Positions 1-6,197 of a stretch of DNA of 16,132 nucleotides are shown here, in pieces. The notes below the pieces were generated by a model. It had not been told where the DNA came from. It ran no database searches and saw only the letters and a list, made by a program, of their open reading frames with translations. How positions within the stretch are numbered: position 1 is the stretch's first letter; each line of letters starts with the position of its first letter. The stretch covers positions 1-16,132 of the forward strand of contig JAEWBM010000037.1 in assembly GCA_023391155.1 (NCBI GenBank), read 5' to 3'. The translations under genes and the position numbers were made by a program. Source of the DNA: Acidobacteriota bacterium. GTDB taxonomy: Bacteria; Acidobacteriota; Blastocatellia; Pyrinomonadales; Pyrinomonadaceae.

Positions 1-932
1 CGAAATCTTTCGTCGTCGAGGAGGGCCGGCTTCGCGGCGTGATGTTCGAAAAGGTCGCGGCCGTCTTTGACGAAAACGGCAAACGGTCACTCGTCCCGAC
101 CGGCGAGCCGGAAGTGTTCTATCCGGCGGACGACGTGCTGGTCGCCATCGGGCAAGAGAACGCATTTCCGTGGATCGAACGCGACTTAGGGATAGAGTTC
201 GACCAGTGGGAAGTGCCGGTGCTCGACAAGCTGACGTTCTGCTCGACGCACCCCAAAGTGTTCTTTGGCGGCGACGCGGCCTTCGGCCCCGAGAATGTCA
301 TAACCGCCGTGGCTCACGGACATCAGGCTGCGGTCTCGATCGATCTGTTGTGCAAGGGTGAGGACCTTTACAACCGGCTGCCTCCGATTGTGAACCTTCA
401 CAGTCAAAAGATGGGCATCCACGAATGGGCGTATGACAGCGACGTTGCGCCCGACCTGAGATACGTGGTGCCGCAGGCCGAGAAGACGGTGACGCTAAGG
501 AACCGCCGACAGGAAGTGGAGCTGGGGTTCGACGCCGAGACGGGATACAAGGAAGCCGAGCGATGCCTGAACTGTGATGTTCAGACGATCTTCCATGCTC
601 CGAAATGCATCGAGTGTGACGCATGTGTGGACATATGCCCGACAAGCTGTATCACTTTCACCGCCGACGGTGAGGAAAGCGATCTGCGAATGCGGGCAAA
701 GGTTCCGGCATTGAATCTCACGCAGGACATCTACGTCGCCGACCGCCTAAAGACAGGGCGCGTGATGGTCAAGGATGAGGATGTCTGCCTCCACTGTGGC
801 CTCTGCGCCGAGCGCTGTCCCACTGCCGCCTGGGACATGCAAAAATTCTGGTACAACGTGACCAAAGCCGGCGAGGTGAAATATGGCCCGAACGGGAACG
901 GCCTGGTGCAGATCGAGCGGAATGGGAATTAG
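1..932 (+). CDS. GltD-like FAD/NAD(P) oxidoreductase with C-terminal 2[4Fe-4S] ferredoxin domain (5' truncated)
   Basis: The frame is open to the window edge (first full codon at 3), so only the 3' part is present. The GTG at 39 lies inside the protein and is not a start. What remains is the end of a glutamate-synthase-small-subunit-like flavoprotein. Its FAD-binding signature is GGDAAFGPENV with VAHGHQAA behind it. Two ferredoxin-type iron-sulfur motifs follow, CIECDACVDICP and CLHCGLCAERCP, with an extra pair of cysteines (CLNC) just before the first. In this family such a module passes electrons between NAD(P)H, flavin and ferredoxin. With korA- and korB-like genes downstream, I infer it is the electron-transfer partner of the 2-oxoacid:ferredoxin oxidoreductase. 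The class is clear. The physiological partner is inferred from neighbourhood, and about 2.7 kb of unrelated genes separate it from korA. Confidence 0.85.
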   Translation, partial: KSFVVEEGRLRGVMFEKVAAVFDENGKRSLVPTGEPEVFYPADDVLVAIGQENAFPWIERDLGIEFDQWEVPVLDKLTFCSTHPKVFFGGDAAFGPENVITAVAHGHQAAVSIDLLCKGEDLYNRLPPIVNLHSQKMGIHEWAYDSDVAPDLRYVVPQAEKTVTLRNRRQEVELGFDAETGYKEAERCLNCDVQTIFHAPKCIECDACVDICPTSCITFTADGEESDLRMRAKVPALNLTQDIYVADRLKTGRVMVKDEDVCLHCGLCAERCPTAAWDMQKFWYNVTKAGEVKYGPNGNGLVQIERNGN

Positions 933-1002
933 GAACGATCGGGGATTCCCACTCGAGGAGCTGGATTGGAAATGAGCGAGAGTTGGACACAACGAGATTA
1001 AG

Positions 1003-1191
1003 ATGAATTCACTAAAGGAAGAAGTTACGGCCTTACTTGAACGATTACCTGATGACTCGACTATCGAGGATGTTCAATATCACTTGTACGTACTCGAAAA
1101 GGTTCGAAACGGCCTAGACGCCGCGAAGACGGAAGGAACGCTGACTCAGAAGGAAGCCGAGGAGAGGCTAGGTAAATGGCTCGTGTCGTAG
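1003..1191 (+). CDS. Antitoxin of a RelE/ParE-type toxin-antitoxin pair
   Basis: This 62-residue acidic helical protein contains LPDDSTIEDVQYHLYVLEK and ends in EAEERLGKWL. That pattern is typical of small addiction-module antitoxins paired with RelE/ParE toxins. The N-terminal part should fold and the C-terminal helix should wrap the toxin. Its last 16 bp overlap the toxin gene, as expected of translationally coupled antitoxin-toxin pairs, and antitoxin-first order is standard. In such systems the antitoxin, alone or with toxin, usually represses its own promoter. The 70 bp upstream would hold that promoter, but I see no clear operator there. The pair lies directly downstream of the oxidoreductase gene on the same strand. 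The toxin supports the assignment more strongly than this sequence does on its own. Confidence 0.75.
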   Translation: MNSLKEEVTALLERLPDDSTIEDVQYHLYVLEKVRNGLDAAKTEGTLTQKEAEERLGKWLVS

Positions 1192-1475
1192 TCTGGTCGC
1201 CGAGGGCAATCGAGGATGTAGATGACATCGCCGGTTATATTTCCCAGGATTCAGAAGTATATGCCGCTTCAGTCGTTCGTTCAATTCTAAGAAAAGCAAG
1301 AGGATTGGCAGAACACCCGTTCATGGGCCGCGTTGTCCCCGAGTTCGGAGATGAAACAGTACGAGAGATTTTTTGTTTTAGTTACCGGATCATTTATAAG
1401 ATCGAAAACGAATCGGTGACTGTGGCGGCAGTTATTCACGGTAAGCGTGAGATGGATCTTGCTATCGGGCCGTAA
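1176..1475 (+). CDS. RelE/ParE-family toxin
   Basis: This 99-residue protein has the RelE/ParE superfamily layout. A beta strand opens it (VVVWSPRAIEDVDDIAGYI), two helices follow with a LAEHPFMGR turn, and the central strands are VREIFCFSYRIIYKI. The last strand, VAAVIHGKRE, completes the fold. Members either cleave mRNA at the ribosome (RelE) or inhibit DNA gyrase (ParE), and the sequence does not say which. The conserved arginine and tyrosine of SYRIIYKI are the usual functional neighbourhood. The start overlaps the antitoxin stop by 16 bp, so the two are co-translated. The gene is complete with no sign of decay. I infer it was acquired as a cassette behind the flavoprotein gene. Confidence 0.85.
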   Translation: MARVVVWSPRAIEDVDDIAGYISQDSEVYAASVVRSILRKARGLAEHPFMGRVVPEFGDETVREIFCFSYRIIYKIENESVTVAAVIHGKREMDLAIGP

Positions 1476-1556
1476 TAAATTCTCATATCCTGCACAATGT
1501 CGAACTTCCAGATTCGCTAAAGTTCTCTGCTGTGGATTCATATTCCGAGGCACTTT

Positions 1557-2255
1557 ATGCCCCCGACATTTGAAGGCTATCTCGCGAATGTGGTCGTCGT
1601 GATCGACGTTGTCGGGACGTTTGCATTTGCAATGAGCGGGGCCATTGCGGCGGTCCGACGAAAACTTGATCTGTTCGGCGTGCTGGTGCTCGCGTTTGCG
1701 GCGAGTACGGCGGGCGGAATAACACGCGACGTCTTGATCGGTGCCACGCCGCCCGCCGCTATCGCGAACTGGCTCTATATTGCAGTTTCGGCCCTGGCGG
1801 GATTATTGATCTTTTTCTGGTACAGAAAGATTCGGGAGCTTGTTCGGCTGCGAAACTTGCTGCTCCTCGTTGACGCGCTCGGGCTTGCTTTGTTCGCGGT
1901 TGCGGGCACGCAAAAGGCGCTCGCGTTTGGCCTGAGCCCGATAATGGCGCCGATGCTCGGCGTGCTCAGCGGCATAGGCGGCGGGATGGTCCGTGATATT
2001 TTGGTCACCGAAACACCGACCGTCCTGAGGCCGGGAGAGCTTTATGCGGTCGCCGCGTTCGCCGGTGCAGTTACGGTGGCCGCGGGCGCTTACATGGGCA
2101 TACCGCCCGTTATCGACGCTCTGCTTGGCATCGCCGTTTGTTTCGCCGTTAGAATGCTCGCCGTCAGGCGTCGATGGATATTGCCCGTGGCGGAGGTTGT
2201 GGAAGAGGTCAATGAACCAAGCGAATCGGGAATCGAAAAAAGCATGGAAGGCTGA
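1557..2255 (+). CDS. Trimeric intracellular cation (TRIC) channel family / UPF0126 membrane protein
   Basis: This 232-residue integral membrane protein has about seven hydrophobic helices and two internal repeats. Each repeat carries the family signature, AGGITRDVLIG near residues 52-62 and GGGMVRDILV near 141-150. The glycine-rich kinks and the arginine of each RD motif identify the UPF0126/TRIC family (YicG-like). Structurally studied prokaryotic members are trimeric potassium-permeable channels. Length matches the family norm of about 200-240 residues. The charged C-terminal tail (VEEVNEPSESGIEK) should be cytoplasmic. A GAGG eight bases before the ATG serves as ribosome binding site. It shares strand with the oxidoreductase genes, but nothing ties it to them functionally. 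Its last 44 bp overlap the next gene. Confidence 0.88.
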   Translation: MPPTFEGYLANVVVVIDVVGTFAFAMSGAIAAVRRKLDLFGVLVLAFAASTAGGITRDVLIGATPPAAIANWLYIAVSALAGLLIFFWYRKIRELVRLRNLLLLVDALGLALFAVAGTQKALAFGLSPIMAPMLGVLSGIGGGMVRDILVTETPTVLRPGELYAVAAFAGAVTVAAGAYMGIPPVIDALLGIAVCFAVRMLAVRRRWILPVAEVVEEVNEPSESGIEKSMEG

Positions 2256-2499
2256 ACAACGGACATTGGCTAATAGCGCCTTTCCGCTAAACAACGACCT
2301 TTTGGCATCGCTTTTTAATTTCGTTGAGATGTCTGTCGATACGGACGGTTGTGACCACTCCCTTCGCTTCACGGAAGAGTGGCTTGTTTCTAGTGCCGTG
2401 GTCCCGGAACCGGTTCTCAATTGGCTGGAGTCAAACGGGGGTTATTGCGACTGCGAAGTGGTTATTAATGTAAGGCAGCACTGGGAGGAGAATTGCTGA
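2212..2499 (+). CDS. DUF2695 domain protein
   Basis: I set the start at the ATG at 2212, preceded by the purine-rich GGAAGAGGTCA. Upstream codons in this frame lie inside the TRIC gene and read as nonsense. The 95-residue product contains GCDHSLRFTEEWL and ends WLESNGGYCDCEVVINV. The C-D-H ... GGYCDCEV arrangement is the hallmark of the DUF2695 family, which is small, cytosolic and of unknown function. The conserved Cys/His set could bind a metal, which is inference. The N-terminal lysine-rich stretch (ESKKAWKAEQR) is probably a short helix. The gene overlaps the TRIC gene by 44 bp in another frame, so the two are likely co-transcribed. Confidence 0.78.
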   Translation: MNQANRESKKAWKAEQRTLANSAFPLNNDLLASLFNFVEMSVDTDGCDHSLRFTEEWLVSSAVVPEPVLNWLESNGGYCDCEVVINVRQHWEENC

Positions 2500-2521
2500 T
2501 ACATTCGCTTGTAAGGAGCAT

Positions 2522-2659
2522 GTGAAAAGGGGCGTCTGCGGCATCCGCGTGGAAGGTTTCGAAGACCCGCTAATGCAAAAGATCCGCTGGCTCGACAAAC
2601 TCATCGACGAACTCGCAAAAGGGAAGAAAAAGGAGAAGATTCTGAGGACGGCGGAGTAG
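2522..2659 (+). CDS. Possible small lysine-rich protein, unrecognised
   Basis: A GTG codon at 2522 follows a good ribosome binding site (TAAGGAG, about five bases upstream) and opens a 45-residue frame. Its product has the amphipathic segment PLMQKIRWLDKLIDELAKGK and a basic tail. It lies 22 bp after the DUF2695 gene, in the same direction, which fits co-transcription. I do not recognise a family. It may be a genuine microprotein or the remnant of a longer gene, since the frame is open upstream into DUF2695 territory. The evidence is the ribosome binding site and amphipathic composition only. Confidence 0.35.
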   Translation: MKRGVCGIRVEGFEDPLMQKIRWLDKLIDELAKGKKKEKILRTAE

Positions 2660-2675
2660 CCGCCTTTGACGGAGT

Positions 2676-2864
2676 ATGTACACGTATTTTCTTGCCAGTC
2701 GTTCAGTTGCTTTACAGAATATTAGAACCATAGGTGATCTCCTGACATACATTATGAGGGACAAGGTTCAGGTCGGAGGTTTTTATAGCCGGGAAAGAAT
2801 TGACTACTTAACTAATGTGTTTTTAAGAGTTCATAGACCCTCGTTTCCAACCGAGTCGGATTAA
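2676..2864 (+). CDS. Hypothetical ORF, doubtful
   Basis: This 62-codon frame starts at an ATG behind a weak GGAG (GACGGAGTATG). The product begins with a moderately hydrophobic stretch (TYFLASRSVALQNI) and ends PSFPTESD. No family, catalytic motif or membrane segment is recognisable. The stretch looks AT-richer than its neighbours, and chance ORFs of this size are common. The next ORF (2876) begins 11 bp later in a different frame, so the two could be pieces of one decayed gene. It is listed because it is the only reading frame covering this interval. Confidence 0.25.
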   Translation: MYTYFLASRSVALQNIRTIGDLLTYIMRDKVQVGGFYSRERIDYLTNVFLRVHRPSFPTESD

Positions 2865-2875
2865 GCGATAGATCA

Positions 2876-3091
2876 GTGTTTTATCAAGTTGATCCGGATT
2901 TGACGGCTTGTGTTGCAAGCAGAGGGCACGATGAACTTCTAGAAGCATCCCTTATTTGGGATCAGGGAGCTTGGCAAGGAATGGAGATAAATCCCTTCGA
3001 TCTTGCGGGTTTCTTGATTGAATTCGCCGAGCTTTGTAAAATCGCGGTTTCGGACCAGAAGGAAGGGTATTTCATAACAACCGCAAAGTAG
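2876..3091 (+). CDS. Hypothetical acidic protein, unrecognised
   Basis: This 71-codon frame starts at GTG 2876 without a convincing ribosome binding site. The frame is open back to 2837 but offers no ATG. The product reads like a folded soluble protein (DELLEASLIWDQGAWQGMEI, then FDLAGFLIEFAELCKIAV) with helical amphipathic character and a closing strand EGYFITTA. That composition argues for real or formerly real coding sequence. The missing ATG suggests a truncated 5' end. Its stop codon is three bases before the start of the reductase-family pseudogene, so they may have shared a transcript. No function is assigned. Confidence 0.35.
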   Translation: MFYQVDPDLTACVASRGHDELLEASLIWDQGAWQGMEINPFDLAGFLIEFAELCKIAVSDQKEGYFITTAK

Positions 3092-3094
3092 GGG

Positions 3095-3646
3095 ATGAGA
3101 AAACTGATCGCCGCGATGAACATGACTCTTGACGGTGTTTGCGATCACACCGTTATGGGGGCTGATGACGAGGTTCATCAGCATTACACGGATCTCCTGC
3201 GGAGCGCCGATACGATCATCTACGGACGGAAGACATTTCAGCTGAGGGAATTTTGGCCGCCGCTTGTTAAGGAGCCGTCCGGTAACAAAGCCATGGACGA
3301 CTTTGCCGTCGCCATCGACGAGATCGATAAGATCGTTTATTCCCGCACTCTCAAAACTGTCGATTGGAGGAACACCGAACTGAAAAGCGAGATAGTTAAA
3401 GATGATCTCGTTGAGCTGAAACATTAGGATGGCAGGGACATTTTAGTCGGGAGCCCGGGGTTGATCGTCGCACTCGGAGATCTCGGCCTGATCGTCGAAT
3501 ATCAGATCGCCGTTCACCCGACGGTTGTAGGGAACGGACTGCCCCTGTTCAAGAACATTCGCGAACGGATCGATCTTAACCTGCAAAAGACGAAAACATT
3601 CGGGTGCGGCGCCATCGTTCTTTACTACGAGCGGGCGAGTAAGTGA
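3095..3646 (+). pseudogene. Dihydrofolate reductase/RibD C-terminal family gene interrupted by an in-frame TAG
   Basis: The reading frame opens at ATG 3095 (AGGGG just upstream) with MRKLIAAMNMTLDGVCDH and the NADP-site segment IIYGRKTF, both typical of the RibD-C/dihydrofolate reductase-like family. It is stopped at codon 111 by TAG (3425-3427) after DDLVELKH. The same frame then continues with DGRDILVGSPGLIVALGDLGL, EYQIAVHPTVVGNGLPLFKNI and a proper C-terminus ending FGCGAIVLYYERASK at 3646. Read through the TAG, the protein would be 183 residues, a normal length, and the flanking residues match family expectation without any shift. The simplest explanation is a single CAG-to-TAG change. 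TAG is an ordinary stop elsewhere here (3' ends of the antitoxin and korA- and korB-like genes). As written, it should yield a truncated, inactive protein. Confidence 0.85.
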
Positions 3647-3652
3647 TAAAAT
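3644..3652 (+). promoter_or_regulatory. Candidate extended -10 promoter element ahead of korA-like gene
   Basis: TGATAAAAT matches an extended -10 box (TG, one base, TAAAAT) about 27 bp before the korA-like ATG at 3680. It overlaps the end of the reductase pseudogene. No good -35 hexamer is seen, as is allowed with an extended -10. The leader would be short, and it contains ACCTCC rather than a Shine-Dalgarno sequence. Confidence 0.3.
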
Positions 3653-3679
3653 AGTTGCGTCGATCGGTATTTACCTCCA

Positions 3680-5644
3680 ATGAAAGTAAATGATCTAGTA
3701 GTTCGTTTTGCCAATGTGAACGGGACCGGGTCGGCCTCGGCGAACTTCCTGTTTACAAAGGCGATCTTCCGCATGGGCATCCCTGTAACGCCTAAGAATA
3801 TCTTTCCGTCTAATATTCAGGGACTTCCGACGTGGTATGAGGTGCGGGTCAGTGAAAAGGGCCACCTCGGACGCCGCGAAGGCATCGACCTGATGGTCTG
3901 CGTAAATCCTCAGAGCATGGCAAAGGACGTTGCCAGCGTGCGGCCCGGCGGGTGGTTTCTTTATGACAGCACCAAACCGCTTGCACCGGCGTACCATCGC
4001 GACGACATAAACTATCTGCCCATCCCGCTGATGGAGATGTGTAACCGCGAATACACCGATCCGCGGCAGCGGCAACTCTTCAAGAACATCATCTATGTCG
4101 GGGCGCTTGCGGCGTTGCTGGATATCGAATTCAGCGTTCTCGAGGGGTTGGTCGGCGATCAGTTCAAAGGAAAAGAAAAGCTGATCGAGCCGAACATTCG
4201 GGCCCTCACGATGGGCGCGGATTACGGCCGTGAGAATTTCGAATGCCCGCTGCCGATACGAGTCGAGCGCCGTGACCTGATCGGAGATGCGATAATGATC
4301 GACGGCAATGCCGCGTGTGCATTGGGGGCACTGTATGCAGGTGCCACCGTTGTGGCCTGGTACCCGATCACGCCGTCGACCTCGGTCGCCGAAAAGTTTG
4401 AAAGTTACGCGGCAAAGTACCGCATGGATCCCGAAACCGGCGAACGCAAATACGCCGTTGTACAGGCCGAGGACGAACTCGCTGCGATCGGTGTCGTTAT
4501 CGGTGCTGCGTGGAACGGTGCTCGTTCCTTCACCGCGACCAGCGGGCCGGGCGTTTCGCTGATGAACGAATTTTTAGGCCTCGCATATTTCTCTGAGATC
4601 CCGACCGTGCTGATCGATGTGCAGCGGGCAGGACCCTCGACGGGTATGCCGACTAGGACGCAGCAATCGGATATTTTGCTTGCGGCCTACGCCTCGCACG
4701 GCGACACAAAGAATGTGCTTATATTTCCCGGCAGCCCGCGCGAGTGCTTCGATCTGACCGTCGAGGCTTTTGACCTGGCCGACCGGCTGCAGACGCCCGT
4801 CATAATAATGAGCGATCTCGACCTCGGGATGAACGACCACGTCACGCGCCCCTTCGAATGGGACCCGGCGCGTCGATACGATCACGGCAAGGTGCTGACG
4901 GCCGAGCAGCTCGAGGTGATCTACGGCATGTCGGAAAGACCGATGGGCCAAGCGACCGGAGCTCCGCAGAGTAACGGAAACGGGGAGAAAACGCTGCCCG
5001 GCGATCTTGAACTCGACACCCTTACCAACGATACTGCCGCTCCCCAGCCACCGCTCGAGCAGTTTCGCAGCAAGTTCGGCCGCTATCTGGATGTGGACGG
5101 CGACGGCATCCCATACCGGACGATCCCCGGCACGCATCCTTCTCGAGGGGCATATGTGGTACGGGGCACGTCGCGGGACGAGTACGCCGTTTACACTGAG
5201 GACAATGAGGCTTACCGGCGTAACATGGAGCGGTTGTTGGTCAAGTGGGACACGGCTAAGGAACTCGTTCCGGCTCCGGAGTTCTACGGCCCCACGGAGG
5301 GAGACCGTTCCGGCGTGCCGGGTGCGATCTTCTTCGGCACCTCTACTTACGCGGCAAAAGAGGCGGTCGAGACGCTCGCCGCCGAAGGCATCGTGGTGGA
5401 CGCGATGCGTGCCCGAGCATTTCCATTCGGTAAAGCGTTCCGCGATTTTGTCGACGCCCACGATCGCATCTTCGTCATCGAACAAAACCGCGACGCACAA
5501 TTCCGCAGCCTGATGATGATCGAACTCGGCACGCCGGCCGAAAAACTGATCTCGGTCCTCAATTACGACGGCACGCCGATCACGGCTGATAATATTGCGA
5601 GGCAGATCAAAGGAGCTTTAAGTGCCGGTGAGGTCCAAATATAG
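3680..5644 (+). CDS. korA: 2-oxoacid:ferredoxin oxidoreductase, fused gamma-alpha subunit (KorA-like)
   Basis: This 654-residue protein fuses two subunits. Residues 1-190 are the gamma domain (RFANVNGTGSASANFLFTKA, then GIDLMVCVNP and PGGWFLYDST). From about 205 comes the alpha pyrimidine-binding domain with YPITPST (228-234), QAEDELAAIG (262-271), TATSGPG (285-291) and QRAGPSTGMPTRTQQSD. Residues 465-510 (GRYLDVDGDGIPYRT, GTHPSRGAY) form the linker domain, and 545-645 the C-terminal domain. With the beta subunit it oxidatively decarboxylates a 2-oxoacid with CoA to acyl-CoA, reducing ferredoxin. 2-Oxoglutarate is the likely substrate by resemblance, but substrate cannot be read with certainty. 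Residues about 416-462 form an Asn/Gly/Thr/Pro-rich insert that looks disordered. The gene has its own candidate promoter and no strong ribosome binding site. hicBA separates it from the beta subunit. Confidence 0.9.
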   Translation: MKVNDLVVRFANVNGTGSASANFLFTKAIFRMGIPVTPKNIFPSNIQGLPTWYEVRVSEKGHLGRREGIDLMVCVNPQSMAKDVASVRPGGWFLYDSTKPLAPAYHRDDINYLPIPLMEMCNREYTDPRQRQLFKNIIYVGALAALLDIEFSVLEGLVGDQFKGKEKLIEPNIRALTMGADYGRENFECPLPIRVERRDLIGDAIMIDGNAACALGALYAGATVVAWYPITPSTSVAEKFESYAAKYRMDPETGERKYAVVQAEDELAAIGVVIGAAWNGARSFTATSGPGVSLMNEFLGLAYFSEIPTVLIDVQRAGPSTGMPTRTQQSDILLAAYASHGDTKNVLIFPGSPRECFDLTVEAFDLADRLQTPVIIMSDLDLGMNDHVTRPFEWDPARRYDHGKVLTAEQLEVIYGMSERPMGQATGAPQSNGNGEKTLPGDLELDTLTNDTAAPQPPLEQFRSKFGRYLDVDGDGIPYRTIPGTHPSRGAYVVRGTSRDEYAVYTEDNEAYRRNMERLLVKWDTAKELVPAPEFYGPTEGDRSGVPGAIFFGTSTYAAKEAVETLAAEGIVVDAMRARAFPFGKAFRDFVDAHDRIFVIEQNRDAQFRSLMMIELGTPAEKLISVLNYDGTPITADNIARQIKGALSAGEVQI

Positions 5645-5713
5645 TTGATTGCTAACATTGGTCCGAGTTATCGTACGCGGGTTTTTAAGTCGGCTAAAAT
5701 GTTAAAATGAAGT

Positions 5714-5986
5714 ATGTCCGGAAATTATATTTTGAGTGATTACGTCGAAATAGCGCTTGAACAGGCTGAGTACGACAAGCTTGAGGACGAAACGTTTGCG
5801 GGTCGCATTCCGGCGTGTAAGGGAGTAGTTGCTTTTGCTCGAACACTTCGCGGATGCGAAAGCGAGCTGCGATCCACCCTGGAGGACTGGGTCTTGGTAG
5901 GACTTAAATTGGGTCATGAACTGCCGGTTCTAAATAACATCAATTTGAATAAGATGCCCGCTTATGAGCCGCTGGAGTCCGTGTAA
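5714..5986 (+). CDS. hicB: HicB-family antitoxin
   Basis: This 90-residue protein has the partial RNase-H-like HicB fold. A first strand ALEQAEYDKLEDETFAGRIP is followed by CKGVVAFARTLRGCESELRSTLEDWVLVGLKLGHELPV. The phrase of a tyrosine strand, GRIP, a helix and a closing strand is characteristic of HicB-type antitoxins that neutralise HicA. No added DNA-binding domain is visible, so self-repression may depend on the complex. The order antitoxin before toxin is the reverse of the classical hicAB order but common in this subgroup. The gene begins 69 bp after korA and overlaps hicA by 23 bp. Two TAAAAT boxes at 5695 and 5703 could serve as -10 elements. Confidence 0.82.
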   Translation: MSGNYILSDYVEIALEQAEYDKLEDETFAGRIPACKGVVAFARTLRGCESELRSTLEDWVLVGLKLGHELPVLNNINLNKMPAYEPLESV

Positions 5987-6197
5987 GAGGAACGATTTTA
6001 TTCGGCGGCTGCGCCGGCTTGGCTTTGACGGGCCATACTCAGGTTCGAAACACCAGTTTTTGGTTTTGGGGAGCAATCGACTCACAGTGCCGTCGAATCC
6101 CGAGTATTCGGTTCCCCAGTTGCGAATGATGTTACGTGAAGCCGCCGAAATACTTGGTCGCGAGATCTCGGCGGATGATTGGAACAACCTAAAATGA
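5964..6197 (+). CDS. hicA: HicA-family toxin (mRNA interferase)
   Basis: This 77-residue protein with the HicA double-stranded-RNA-binding-like fold reads KRNDFIRRLRRLGFDGPYSGSKHQFLVL, then LTVPSNPEYSVPQLRMMLREA. The catalytic histidine of the family is the H of GSKHQF (residue 29). HicA enzymes cut mRNA and arrest translation until HicB binds them. The start lies 23 bp inside hicB. The stop codon overlaps the korB-like start as ATGA (6194-6197), so the toxin, antitoxin and a core metabolic subunit appear translationally chained. The gene is intact with no frame damage. Length matches typical HicA proteins (60-80 residues). Confidence 0.88.
   Translation: MSRWSPCKRNDFIRRLRRLGFDGPYSGSKHQFLVLGSNRLTVPSNPEYSVPQLRMMLREAAEILGREISADDWNNLK

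Noticed and set aside
2044..2211. N-terminal extension of the DUF2695 protein
   Set aside because: These codons are the shadow of the TRIC gene in another frame. The ATG at 2212 has a ribosome binding site and begins the family-like part.
3461..3646. Separate short gene starting at 3461
   Set aside because: It is the continuation, in the same frame, of the reductase-family gene after the TAG. It would start at TTG in the middle of a conserved segment.
4574..5500. Long minus-strand reading frame of 308 codons opposite the korA-like gene
   Set aside because: It lies fully inside the well-supported korA-like gene, and its product shows no family features, only a shadow of GC-rich codon structure.
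6179..6193. TTG at 6179 as start of the korB-like gene
   Set aside because: It lies inside hicA, adds residues not typical of the family, and the ATG at 6194 forms a normal ATGA overlap.
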